The notes beneath the pieces are model-generated. The model was not told the origin of the DNA and did no database searches. It worked only from the letters and a program-made list of their open reading frames with translations. Positions 9,271 through 18,107 of a stretch of DNA of 18,352 bases are shown piece by piece; the first letter of the stretch is position 1, and the number at the start of each line of letters is the position of its first letter. Origin of the DNA: Alectoria sarmentosa (lineage: Eukaryota > Ascomycota > Lecanoromycetes > Lecanorales > Parmeliaceae); the NCBI GenBank assembly GCA_009733775.1, contig WOGZ01000508.1, positions 1 through 18,352 of the forward strand, in the 5' to 3' direction. Position numbers and translations under genes: made by a program.

Positions 9271-9988
9271 TTGTTAATTTTATCGAAAATTGAATAAGTT
9301 GAATAACTTTTAAAAAAGAGTTGAAAAACGAAATATTAAAAAAATCGATGTTAAAAAATTTATTAATAAATCTCGTAATAAAGAATTTTTTATATTAATT
9401 AAAATATTTTTCGATCGTTTAAGAATATAAAAAACGCGTTATTAAATAAAAAAGAAGATAATAAACGAGATAAAAGAAAAAAGCGTGTTTCAAAAAAACG
9501 AAAATCGATTAATTTGAAAAAACGACGATTATAAAGACGAGAAATTTATTCGAGGTTTTTTTTAAAGATTTTTCACGTTCTTTTAAAGCAATAATAAATA
9601 ATCGTTAATTTTAATTTTATTTTCGATTATTAATAGTAACGAAATCGTCGAAAGAGATTTTAAAAGCGTTAATAAAGTTTTCAAAAAACGAATAAAAGAC
9701 GTATACGTGTTTTAAATATTTAATAACGTTTAAACGAAAGATGTTAAAATCGAGTATATTTATATTAATAATAAAAGAATAAAAGAATAACGATTATATT
9801 CGTTTTCGTAAATAAATAATTAAAACGAAAAAAATATTAATCGTTTTTCGAATAAATTTAATATAATTTCAAGATCGATATTCGAATATTTATTTATTTA
9901 ATAAATAATAAATCGAATTTTACGATTTTTGCATCATTGAAAAGCGCAATTCGACTTTTAAAATTTGCGAAATTATAAGATATTTATG
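9271..9988. other. AT-rich stretch without a recognisable gene
   Basis: Lys/Asn/Phe-rich nonsense in all frames; nothing was recognised. It probably contains the 5' part of the Helitron, upstream of its readable coding region. The gypsy target site TTTTT begins at its right edge. Confidence 0.5.
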
Positions 9989-9993
9989 TTTTT

Positions 9994-10154
9994 TGTTAGA
10001 AATTGTCAAGGCAAGTCTGGGCGAGGGAAGAAATTATCGAGATAACGGAATTGTCGAGGTAACGACTTGGCAAGACCTATATTTAATAAATAAATTCTTT
10101 CTTAATAAAAAATCAATTCATTCACATATTCGTAAGAAGTTTATGCTTTTAATA
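9994..10154 (+). repeat. 5' LTR of the gypsy element
   Basis: It begins TGTTAGAAATTGTCAAGG and pairs without gaps with 17401-17561 over all 161 positions. The original terminal CA is now TA. It contains an open frame only by chance. The copy differs from the 3' LTR at about two dozen positions, all transitions. The TTTTT duplication precedes it. Confidence 0.93.
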
Positions 10155-11086
10155 AATGATAATAATATCGGAAAACGTATAACAAGCATTATACTTTTAC
10201 CTATTAAGCATTAAAAATTCAATAATCAATTTATTTTCGATAAATATCAGCTGTTCGCAGCATTAAAATTCATTTCTTTATTATAATAAATCTTTCGTTT
10301 TGTTATTAAATAATTCGTTTATCTCATTTTTGAAAAAGAAAGATCTTATCTTATTTTTTTAATCGTCGACTTAACAACGTCATCGATAATTTACGTTGAA
10401 TTCGAAAAATCGTTCTTTTCGAGACTTTCGAAATTATTTTTATTATTTTTCGAAAACTTCAGATCGTCGATCTGATTATCTTATTAAGCATTTTTTCACG
10501 TTAAAAAAAAGCCTTTCATCAAAAATCACGATCTTTTTAATTATTTATAACTTTCGTTTAACGAAAAAGCATCGTCAAATTAATATTCACATTTCATAAT
10601 ATAATTATTCAAACTTGACAATTACGAGATTTCTTTGCTTTCGATCATCAATTAAACAATTTCATCGATTAAATCATTCGACAAATCATAAATCGTCTCA
10701 CGGAAAATTTCTTTAAATTTGTTAAAACAATAATGTCAATATTTTTAATTGTTACATTAATAAAAAATCAATAAACACGTTTTTATTTTTTCTTTCTTAA
10801 TCCTTTTTTCGAACTATATCAAATTTAATCGAAAAATTAATTTATCGATTAAATATCACTCAAAATAATAATTCGTATTTTTTAAATGATCACAATTCAA
10901 TTACGCCGTCTTTTTGAAGATTTTTTATTTATAAATATCACGTTTTAATCCTCATCGACGTCTTTCGACTCGTCAATAAGAATATCGACGACGTCGAAAG
11001 AATTTTCGGGAAATATCGGAAAGATTATCAAGGCGACGTCTATCAACGAAATAATCTATTCTCGCCCAATTAATTCGATAAACAAA
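10155..11086 (+). other. gypsy leader and possible start of the polyprotein
   Basis: From about 10620 the frame of the polyprotein already looks protein-like (for example LRDFFAFDHQLNNFID and a Ser/Thr-rich stretch near 10950-11040), with stops at likely Gln positions. The true start could therefore lie upstream of the ATG at 11087. From 10155 to about 10560 nothing was recognised. No canonical primer binding site was seen directly after the LTR. Confidence 0.5.
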
Positions 11087-11219
11087 ATGAATTTCAATAA
11101 TTTTCATTTATAAGTTATCATCGCGACAACCGCTTCCGTCGTCGTGTTATAATATGTTTATGATAATTCAATTTAATTAAAACCTTCTAATCAAATAAAA
11201 GAATGAGGTCTCTTAGAAA

Positions 11220-12480
11220 TCGACGGTTTCTTTAAAAAATTAAGATAATCGCGATGAAATTCGAGCAATGTCGGATTTTTCAACTCGATGTATAAAAATA
11301 AATCGATAATTTCCGAAATCTCGACGATGAAACATATTTTCAAAGAAATTTATTTTCGTGATGTACATTTTTTTTTAAAGCACGCCCGTGACGTGATAAA
11401 CATCAAAAATGAAAAACTCGTTCATATAAATCTTTGAACTTATTTAAAAGATTTTATTTTGAAATGATAATTGTTCGAACTTTTAAAGAATGATAAACGT
11501 CTTATTAAATTTAAAAACAAATTTGACGAATGAAAAAAAATGCTTATTCATCGTTTCAAGTTTTTTATCAACGTTATCATCGATTCGTTTTTTAAAAAAA
11601 AATATACTCTGCGAGATGTTATTAATCGTCAAAAATCTTAAAAATATGCTCAATGTATCTTTTGAGTTTTTAAAAATGTCAAGTTCATAAACGTTAAAAA
11701 TCAATTCGACGTTATTTATAATGATCTCGATTTCGAATTAAAACGCGACGTTCGACGTTTTAAAAATAATATTATTTTTCAAATTTTTTTTTTCGATCTC
11801 GATGATTTCAAATATGATTAATGAATTTATATAAATAAATATAAAAAAAGAAAAAATGTCGGATTCGGAATCTCATTTTTTAAATCCTCTATTCAAACAA
11901 ATCGATAATCTCGATTTAATAATAAAGATAATTATGCATTTTAATCTCGTTAATAAGGTTTTGAATTTAATCAATAATCGTATTATGACGACGAAAGATC
12001 GTTTTAATTTTATTATTTTCAATAATAATCCTTTTCTCGTCAATTTAACGATTTCAATATTTATTCGAATTAAATTTAATAATCAAATCAATACGTTTAA
12101 TAATCAAATTCGTTTTATTAAAAATTATCAACATCAAAACAATTATTGCAAATCATCGAAAAACAAAATTCGTCAGATTCGACAAATCGAATTTCGAATT
12201 AAAATCTTCATTATAAAAACAATTTCGAAAGATAAACAAATAAAAATAAAGGATTTTTTAATAAATAACGTTAATAAAACACGATTTATCAAATTAATAA
12301 ATTCAATATCGAAAATAAAATTAACGATTTCGAATCTCTTATTCAAAATGAGAATAAGATTTCCGAAAAAAATAAAAAATCGGATAATTATTATGTTGAC
12401 GAAGAATTTAATTATTATTAATCTCATTTTAAAAATGAAAACGTCGATTATTTTATCGAAATCGATTTTGAAATGAAAAT
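11220..12480 (+). pseudogene. gypsy gag (capsid-like and low-complexity tail)
   Basis: The frame reads KEIYFRDVHFFLKHARDV (from 11342), LFELLKNDKRLIKFKNKFDE (from 11471), YTLRDVINR (from 11606) and NQFDVIYNDLDFELKRDVRRF (from 11699). These are helical segments with the spacing and character of a Ty3/gypsy capsid, though I recognise it by position and style more than by an invariant motif. From about 12000 to 12240 it turns into an Asn/Ser/stop-rich stretch whose TAA stops suggest a former Gln-rich region. Acidic segments follow near 12400 (YYVDEEFNYY, DYFIEIDFEMK). Overlapping open frames in this area in other phases are shadows. Confidence 0.6.
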
Positions 12481-12511
12481 CAAAAATGATGTTGACGTTA
12501 TTAATTATTAA

Positions 12512-12600
12512 TGTCGTCATTGTTTAATCTCATTTTTATTTAAAAATAAGTTTTATAAACATCTCGAAAATTTAGAGAAAAATCGACGTGCGAATTTATT
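12512..12600 (+). pseudogene. zinc-finger-like motif between gag and protease
   Basis: In the polyprotein frame the sequence reads CRHCLISFLFKNKFYKHLE. Cys codons are at 12512 and 12521 and His at 12560, a C-x2-C-x12-H arrangement like the first three ligands of a C2H2 finger. The fourth ligand is not evident. These Cys and His codons survived RIP. It may have bound nucleic acid in place of the usual CCHC knuckle of gag, but that is inference. Confidence 0.5.
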
Positions 12601-12721
12601 ATTATGTTTAAATTATTTTTTCAAAAAATCAAAAACGTTTTTTAAAAAACCCGAAGTTTATTCATCTCATTTTTTTATCGAAATGTTAAATTTTTTAAGT
12701 TTCATCAAAGTTAAAAAAAAG

Positions 12722-13260
12722 TTCGAAAAAGTTATCAAATCGTTATTCGACTTCGTTTATGAGGTCGATATCGATTAAACTTTTCGATGATATTATTATA
12801 TCAAGATTGCTGTCAAATTGAAATTTGAAAAAAATATCGATGATAATTACATAAATATCGAATGTTTTGTTTCTTTTATAAATCGTGTTTAATTAATCAA
12901 AACAGATTTTGAATTATTAATCATAATTATGATTAATTTTATCACGATGAGAAAAATAGAATTTAATTAATATCAAATTTCGAAATACGTGATCATATCG
13001 CTTTTTTTTTCAGAAAATGACGACGTTACGATAATAACGTCGTCGAGAAAAATTCATATTATCGATGATTTCAAAATCAATGTCTTAATTGAAATGAACA
13101 TCATGATTTTCGAAAAAATCGATATTTTCGTTTTTCAAACTCGAACAAAAATCGAAAATTGTTAAATTTTCATTTTAATAAAAATTCGCGTTAAAAAAGA
13201 TCATGTTATCACGCATTTTATACATATTAAAAAATTCATTATCATTTTTTCTCGATTTGA
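12722..13260 (+). pseudogene. gypsy aspartic protease remnant
   Basis: The active-site triplet Asp-Ser/Thr-Gly appears as Asp-Phe-Glu at 12905-12913 (gat ttt gaa), preceded by YYYIKIAVKLKFEKN (from 12791). The catalytic Asp remains; Ser to Phe and Gly to Glu are C to T and G to A changes. Downstream KIHIIDDFKINVLIEMNIM (from 13049) matches the retropepsin flap-to-C-terminal block with the I-G-M-D-I type motif (Gly and Asp mutated to Glu and Asn). It would have processed the polyprotein. It continues in frame into the RT. Confidence 0.78.
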
Positions 13261-13741
13261 AATTCATATTTTAATACATTATATAATTTTATTTGATCGT
13301 GACTTTTTCTTCGAATTCGACGAATCTTAATTGTTTTTATACGCGCATTTCATTAATGTTTTTATAATAACTATTATTATTAAAAATGATTCGAATCAAA
13401 TTATTAAAATTTCTCGAAATTTACGTCTCGATATCGTTTAAAAAATCGATTTCGATAATTATTATCACATTATCATTGAATAAACGAACGTTATCGAATT
13501 TGTTATTCGTTAATCAAAAAAAGCTTATCAAGAAAATTAAATCAAACGAATTTTCAACAAATTCATTATCGTTTTCGTTATTGCGATGTTAATAATTGAA
13601 TTTACGATAATCTCTTTTATTATTTCGATAACCTTCACATTTGTTTTTAACGTTACAATAATTTCGATTAACATTAACATTATTTTATCAAATGAAATAA
13701 TTATTTATGATAATCTTTTAATTATATAAAAAGTCGTTAAT

Positions 13742-14640
13742 GAGTTTTTCACGTTATGATAAAAAGAAGAATTCGCGAAGATTCTCGAATTCAAATAAAT
13801 ACGCATTTCATTCAAATCTGATTGAAAATAACATATATTAAAAATCGCTCGGATATATTCTTTAAAAAAGAATATCAAAAAAGTTATTAATAAAACATTC
13901 GATAAATTTCATGAACAAGATCGTCTTAATTGAATAAAGAAATTCACATCTTTCAATTACTCGATATTCGTTATTTGAAAAATCATGTTTAACGATATTA
14001 AAAAGGATCGTATTGTCGTTGACATTTGAGATTTGAATGCAATTACGCAAATAAACGTTTATTCATTTTCATTATAAACGAATCTCATTGTTTTAATTAA
14101 AGATTGTTAATATATTAACGTCGTCGATTATGTCAATTTCTTTTATCAATAACGTGTTTATTAAAAGAATCATTATAAGTTTATGATAATAAATTATCAT
14201 GATCAAGAAACTTTTAATGTTGTTATTATAAAATATAAAAATTCGTCAATATATATATAAAGATAAATTGATAAATTTCTTCGTCGATTTCGAACTTTTG
14301 TTCGTGCGTATATTAATGACATAATCATTTATTTCAAGATTTTTAAAAAATATGCTCAACATCTTCGAAAAATATTCGCTTTATTTATCGAATTTGAAAT
14401 TTTTATTAATTTTAATAAGACCTTTTTTGATTATTTTTTCGTATAACTTTTTAATTAAAAAATTGATTTTTTAAATTTATGAATTGCGAAAGATAAATTA
14501 TAAGCGATTTTTAAATTTTCATTTTTAACGATTTTATCGAAATTAAAAACTTATTTAAATATAATTGATTGATTACGAGATTATATAAAACATTATGTTA
14601 TTATAATCAAATTTTTATAAAATCGAAAAACTGTTTTGCT
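13742..14640 (+). pseudogene. gypsy reverse transcriptase remnant
   Basis: The frame reads KIARIYSLKK, then KTFDKFHEQDRLN, KKDRIVVDI-DLNAIT (from 14003) and VYSFSL, corresponding to the family G-R-V-V-V-D-x-R-x-L-N and Y-P-L-P blocks. INVVDYVNFFYQ holds the first catalytic Asp (14126-14128, kept). HDQETFNVVIIKYKNSSIYI (from 14201) matches the template-grip block in this lineage. The catalytic YxDD is YIND at 14309-14320, its first Asp changed to Asn (14315). The thumb and connection continue with LSKLKTYLNIID and LRDYIKHY. The region is full length with no frameshift and is dead by mutation. Confidence 0.92.
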
Positions 14641-15230
14641 CGCTTTTTTATCAAAAATTGAAAATGAATATAAAACATTTATTTTACGCACTTATTTACG
14701 AGAATTAACGAACGTCGAAATTGTTTTTTTTTAAACATTATAAAAAGCGCTTTTTAAATCGTCGTTTTTGATGCATTTTGACGAGAAATTAATGTTTTAT
14801 ATCGATCTCGATGTTAATAAAAATTTCGGGTTCGAGACGATAATTTATTATGTTTTCGAGAATGTTTTCAAAGACGCTTATTTATTACGTTTTAATATAT
14901 ATTTTATTTTTTTCTTTAATCGTTTATTGAGAGATGTCGAAACTCGTTATTAATTTACGAAATTAAAATTTATCGATATCGTTTAAGTTTTCGACAAGAT
15001 ACGACATATGATAAAATTCGTTTTTTATATCGTCGTTTATATTGATTATAACGTTATTTTGAGAATCGTTAAACAAATTATCATGATTATTTTATCGATC
15101 GCAAAATTGAATCTTCGATTAATTCGAATCTTAAAATATGTGTAAAGATTTCGAAATTTGAAATTTCGTTATAAATTAAAAAAGTAACACATCGTTTCGA
15201 ATACGCTTTCTCGTTTTATTCAAAATAAAA
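14641..15230 (+). pseudogene. gypsy RNase H remnant
   Basis: FLMHFDEKLMFYIDLDVNKNFGF (from 14765) matches the RNase H entry block of fungal gypsy elements, with Asp residues kept. FFFNRLLRDVETRY (about 14912-14953) matches the L-S-R-x-L...E-x-R-Y block. TKLKF follows (family T-E-L-E), and RHMIKFVFYIVVYIDYN (near 15001) contains the T-D-H/Y type motif. It ends with LNLRLIRILKYV-RF and K-HIVSNTLSRF (15188-15214), the H-x-P-G...D-A-L-S-R block with Asp to Asn. It would have removed the RNA template. Same frame as RT and integrase. Confidence 0.9.
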
Positions 15231-16560
15231 AACAAATATTTTCGAAAAATGAAAACGAGTTTGACGTTTTATACGATTGCGTTTATTATATTATTTTTTT
15301 CATCGAATTCAATTTTGAATTGCGAAAACAACTTTTTAACGAATATTAAAAGAAAAGTTTTTAAAAAAAATTAACGAAATTTTCGATGTTAATATTGATA
15401 AAAACGTTACACAATTTCCTTTTTTTTCGAAATATCGATAATTTTATTTGAAAAGTCGATTTTTTCATCGAAAATCATAATTTTATTTCGAATCGATTTT
15501 ACGTTTCGAATTCCTGCGTGCAGACTTTTTTTGAAATCACATATTTCGATGATAATTATTCAAAATTCGTCAAATATTATGATATCATCAATCATTAATA
15601 ATACGTTCATAAATTGATTCGACAATTACGTGAATATTTTCGACATTGTTTTTAATATCAATTATATTAAACATCTCGATATCTTCTTTACGAATCACTT
15701 TAATCAATTTTAACGTTTTCGATTTCATATCATATTTTGATTATCGATTTTATTTTAATTTTATCGAAATCTTCGAAAGATTACAATATTCTTTTTTTGA
15801 TAATAAACAAATTTTTTCGCAAGATTATCTTGATTTTTAAAAAGTTTATTTTCATTATTAAAGAATAAACGAATCGTTTATTTCGACGATTTCGCAAAAT
15901 CGATTAAAGATTATTAAAATAAATCATTTTTGATCGAAATCGAAAGTTTCTCAACGAATTATGAAAGGTCTTATTCATCAAATTAAAAGTCAAGTTTTTA
16001 TATTTAACGATTTATCATTTTTAAACGAACGAATTTAGCGAGCGTATTAATCAAACGATTGAAATTATTATTCGTTTTTAAATGTTTATTTTAAACGACG
16101 TTACGACGTGATCATTTACGATTTTAATTATTCAAAATAATTATAATAATGTCATTTCTGCTCCATTAAACAAAAGTTTAAACGAAATCATTATTAATTT
16201 CTCGCTCAATTAATTATTGAATTTAAATACATATAAAAAACAATTACTTTTCAAAGATCGTCACATAATTCGTTTAAAAGTTTCGAACATTATTGTTTTT
16301 ACTCAAATCAATTCGAAATATCATTATAATCGTCGACATCAATCACAATTTTATCGATGAGAAGATTTCGTTTTTTTACGTTTTCATCACGATTATAACG
16401 TGCTTATTATTGCGCTCATCGAAAAAAAATACGATTTATAATATATCGATTTTTTCAAAGTTATTAATAAAATAAAAAGACTCGTTTATTATTTGAAAAT
16501 ATTTAACGATTAAAAAATTTATTCGATTTTTACAATAGCACAATTGAAACCTATTTTAAA
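15231..16560 (+). pseudogene. gypsy integrase remnant (D,D35E)
   Basis: The N-terminal zinc-binding part is visible as KLIRQLREYFRHCF (near 15610), an H...C-type block. The core has IDFILILSKSSKDYNILFLIINKF, with the first catalytic Asp at 15746. The second Asp is at 15932 in FDRNRKF (family S-D-R-x-x-x-F), and the Glu is at 16040 in NEFSERINQT. The second Asp and Glu are separated by exactly 35 residues and all three catalytic residues are kept. The rest reads as typical C-terminal integrase up to the chromodomain. Stops at expected Trp and Gln codons inactivate it. Confidence 0.92.
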
Positions 16561-16613
16561 TTCAAAAACGAATTTCTTTCATAAAGATCGTTTTAACGAA
16601 TCATTTTTTGTTT

Positions 16614-16837
16614 TCGTCGAAGAAAACATCGACGAATATAAATCTTAAAAATTCGATCGGGTAATTAACAAACGTGTTATCATCAAAAAACGTGGTTTTG
16701 TTATGAAATATTTTGTCAAATGAAAAGGGTATGGACCACAACATGATAGGTGAAGGAATGTCAAAAATCTTCAAAATGTTTTGAAATTGATTTAGGATTA
16801 TGAAAATCATGTCGGAGGTCCGAAATCTCGTTCCATT
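16614..16837 (+). pseudogene. chromodomain at the integrase C-terminus
   Basis: The frame reads FDRVINKRVI, then VMKYFVK(stop)KGYGPQHDR(stop)RNVKNL, then NVLKLI(stop)DYENHVGG. This is the chromodomain pattern Y-L-V-K-W-K-G-Y...W-E-P-x-x-N-L, with both aromatic-cage Trp codons now TGA (16721-16723 and 16754-16756) and a Gln-type codon as TAG. Chromodomains of this type direct integration to marked chromatin, which fits accumulation in heterochromatic AT-rich DNA. The frame is continuous with the integrase upstream and the repeat tail downstream. Confidence 0.88.
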
Positions 16838-17206
16838 ATGCCCTCGAAAACGGATTTTCATTTTTTTATCAGACTTTCAATGACGAAACGTGCTTCGACT
16901 CCGAAAACGGATTCTCATTTTTTTATCAGACTTTCAACGACGAAACGTGCTTTAATAAAAATCGAGGTTTTTAACAAAAACCCGATTCCAACGCAAACAC
17001 CATATTTTTTGTTAATAAATTCACGATTTACGAAAATGAATTTTTGTTCTTTTATCAGATTTTCAACGACAAAACGTGCTTTGATTTCGAAAACGGATTT
17101 TCGTTTTTTTATTAGATTTTCAACGATGAAATGTGTCTTAATAAAAATCGAGGTTTTTATATCAATATTTCAAATCGTCGATGGGATTTTTGTCGTTGAT
17201 GTTTGA
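16838..17206 (+). pseudogene. post-chromodomain tail with in-frame repeats
   Basis: After the chromodomain the same frame stays fully open for 122 codons to the TGA at 17204-17206, a striking contrast with the stop-riddled sequence upstream. It encodes four copies of a basic 19-residue unit (core HFFIRLSTTKRA), two before and two after a 24-codon spacer. The second and fourth copies are each followed by IKIEVF. I do not recognise a domain. It is either a repeated C-terminal extension of the polyprotein or a minisatellite in the 3' region that happens to be in frame, since 57 bp is a multiple of three. Confidence 0.6.
16847..17146 (+). repeat. four 57-bp repeats in a two-plus-two arrangement
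   Basis: Units lie at 16847-16903, 16904-16960, 17033-17089 and 17090-17146, with a 72-bp spacer. Shared words are AAAACGGATT, TTTTTTTATCAGA and TTTCAACGACGAAACGTGCT. Units two and four are both followed by ATAAAAATCGAGGTTTTT, so a pair appears to have been duplicated as a block after a first tandem duplication. Copies differ mainly by transitions. Confidence 0.88.
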
Positions 17207-17400
17207 GGATTATCAAGGCGAGATAAGGGAAGGAATTATCAAAAGATTGCTTGAAAGTCGAACGAGAAGAAAATTCTGAATATATGATTAACGTTTACTT
17301 TTTTTAAGATTTAATAAGATTTCTTTATTGTTTCTTTATTGCTTTTTTACTTGCATTTATTCGACGAGGATATTAACATTTTCTTTTATTATCAACATCT
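17207..17400 (+). other. gypsy 3' untranslated region with an LTR-like motif
   Basis: Between the polyprotein stop and the 3' LTR. At 17211-17240 the words TATCAAGGCGAG and AAGGGAAGGAATTATC resemble the start of the LTR (TGTCAAGGCAAG...GAGGGAAG.AATTATC) with a short gap, a possible partial LTR duplication. No polypurine tract lies next to 17401; the preceding 20 bases are pyrimidine-rich. Confidence 0.5.
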
Positions 17401-17561
17401 TATTAAAAATTATTAAAACAAGTTTGAGCGAGAGAAGGAATTATCGAGGTAACGGAATTGTCGAGATAACGACTTGATAAGACCTGTATTTAATAAGCAG
17501 ATTCTTTCTTAATAGAAAATCAATTCATTTACATATTCGTAAGAAGTTTATGTTTCTAGCA
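17401..17561 (+). repeat. 3' LTR of the gypsy element
   Basis: It aligns gap-free with 9994-10154. It now begins TATTAAAAATTATT where the 5' copy keeps TGTTAGAAATTGTC, and it keeps the CA end (CTAGCA) that the 5' copy has lost. The two copies therefore complement each other in showing original TG...CA termini. It is followed by TTTTT (17562-17566), the target duplication. Confidence 0.93.
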
Positions 17562-17980
17562 TTTTTATAAAGAATAAAGATAAAAAATGTAAGATTTTTA
17601 TGTACAAATTTTAATAAAAGCGCTCGAAAGATTTAAAGATCGTTATTTAAACGTTATTTAAGATAGAAAATAACGTTAAATTTATAATTAATTATATATA
17701 CAAATTTAAAATATTTTAATTTAATTTTATCTTATTCTTTTATATATATAAATAATTAATTAATTTTAATTTAATAAAATTTATCGTAATTTTATAATAT
17801 ATTTAATTATTTATATATTATAATATAAAATAACTTGTTTTTATATAAATCGTATTAAAATAATTAAATATTTAAATTATATTTTCGTTATTTTTTATAT
17901 ATATTAACGTGTAAATATTTATTATATACGAATTTTACAACTTTAAATAAACGTATCGATTATATTTATATATATAAAAC
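17562..17980. other. extremely AT-rich spacer, no gene
   Basis: Mostly A/T runs with TATATA tracts and only isolated CG pairs; nothing recognisable on either strand. It is the right flank of the gypsy insertion and, before that insertion, was continuous with the sequence left of 9989. Confidence 0.7.
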
Positions 17981-18058
17981 AAGTCAGGGCCCATGAATTA
18001 AATTCATGATACTTAAAAACAAATGAAGGCGAAACGGACATAAGGCTTAACGGCGATC

Positions 18059-18062
<4 letters not shown>
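17981..18062. other. GC-richer patch with a short palindrome
   Basis: About 80 bases keep CC, GG and mixed dinucleotides (GGGCCC at 17987-17992, GGCGAAACGG, CTTAACGGCG) unlike the neighbours. CATGAATT (17992-17999) pairs with AATTCATG (18001-18008) around one base. It abuts the T40 run. It may be an unRIPped fragment of a short element or flank; the identity is unknown. Confidence 0.5.

Positions 18063-18102
<40 letters not shown>
18063..18102. repeat. homopolymer run of 40 T
   Basis: An uninterrupted T40. Read on the minus strand it is a poly(A) that directly follows GATTTCAGTTCGAAGAG, as the tail of a retroposed (LINE/SINE-like) copy would. The exact length may be affected by sequencing or assembly. 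Confidence 0.8.
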
Positions 18103-18107
18103 CTCTT

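Larger units (their letters stand above)
11087..17206 (+). pseudogene. gypsy gag-pol polyprotein, one frame, broken by RIP
   Basis: A single reading frame of about 2040 codons can be followed from a candidate ATG at 11087 to the TGA at 17204-17206. Motifs for gag, protease, RT, RNase H, integrase and chromodomain were each read in this frame, so no net frameshift separates them. Dozens of internal stops are TAA, TAG or TGA at sites where related fungal gypsy proteins have Gln (CAA/CAG) or Trp (TGG). Arg codons CGN survive well because CpG is spared. The start is uncertain; frame-compatible sequence continues upstream. The polyprotein would have made the particle, copied the RNA and inserted the cDNA, but it is inactive. 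Confidence 0.9.
9994..17561 (+). mobile_element. full-length Ty3/gypsy chromovirus, RIP-inactivated (7568 bp)
   Basis: Two 161-bp direct repeats bound the element (9994-10154 and 17401-17561), with a TTTTT target duplication outside (9989-9993 and 17562-17566). Inside, gag, a zinc-finger-like motif, aspartic protease, reverse transcriptase, RNase H, integrase and a chromodomain occur in the Ty3/gypsy order on the plus strand. All checked motifs share one reading frame (starts equal to 2 modulo 3) from the gag region to the stop at 17204-17206, as in single-ORF elements such as Tf1. No purine tract precedes the 3' LTR and no tRNA-type primer binding site is obvious after 10154. Confidence 0.93.

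Noticed and set aside
9993..10214. Small protein-coding gene at the left end of the gypsy element
   Set aside because: It coincides with the 5' LTR and the same bases recur, without an equivalent open frame, as the 3' LTR.
11856..12476. Long open frame as a separate gag gene
   Set aside because: It is in a different phase from the polyprotein. The polyprotein frame through the same bases gives acidic and finger-like sequence continuous with both flanks, and in AT-rich RIPped DNA the off-frame lost few stops by chance.
15646..15840. Independent open frame inside the integrase
   Set aside because: The integrase motifs with the catalytic Asp at 15746 are read in another phase over the same bases; this is a shadow.
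16601..16861. Minus-strand open frame opposite the chromodomain
   Set aside because: The plus strand carries a clear chromodomain; the antisense stays open because TGA and TAG on the plus strand do not create stops opposite.
16847..17146. CRISPR-like array
   Set aside because: Only four units, two directly tandem, no unique spacers of uniform length, and the units lie inside a retrotransposon reading frame.
18063..18102. Transcription terminator or telomeric signal
   Set aside because: A bare T40 without a preceding stem fits a reverse-strand poly(A) tail better; no telomere repeat is present.
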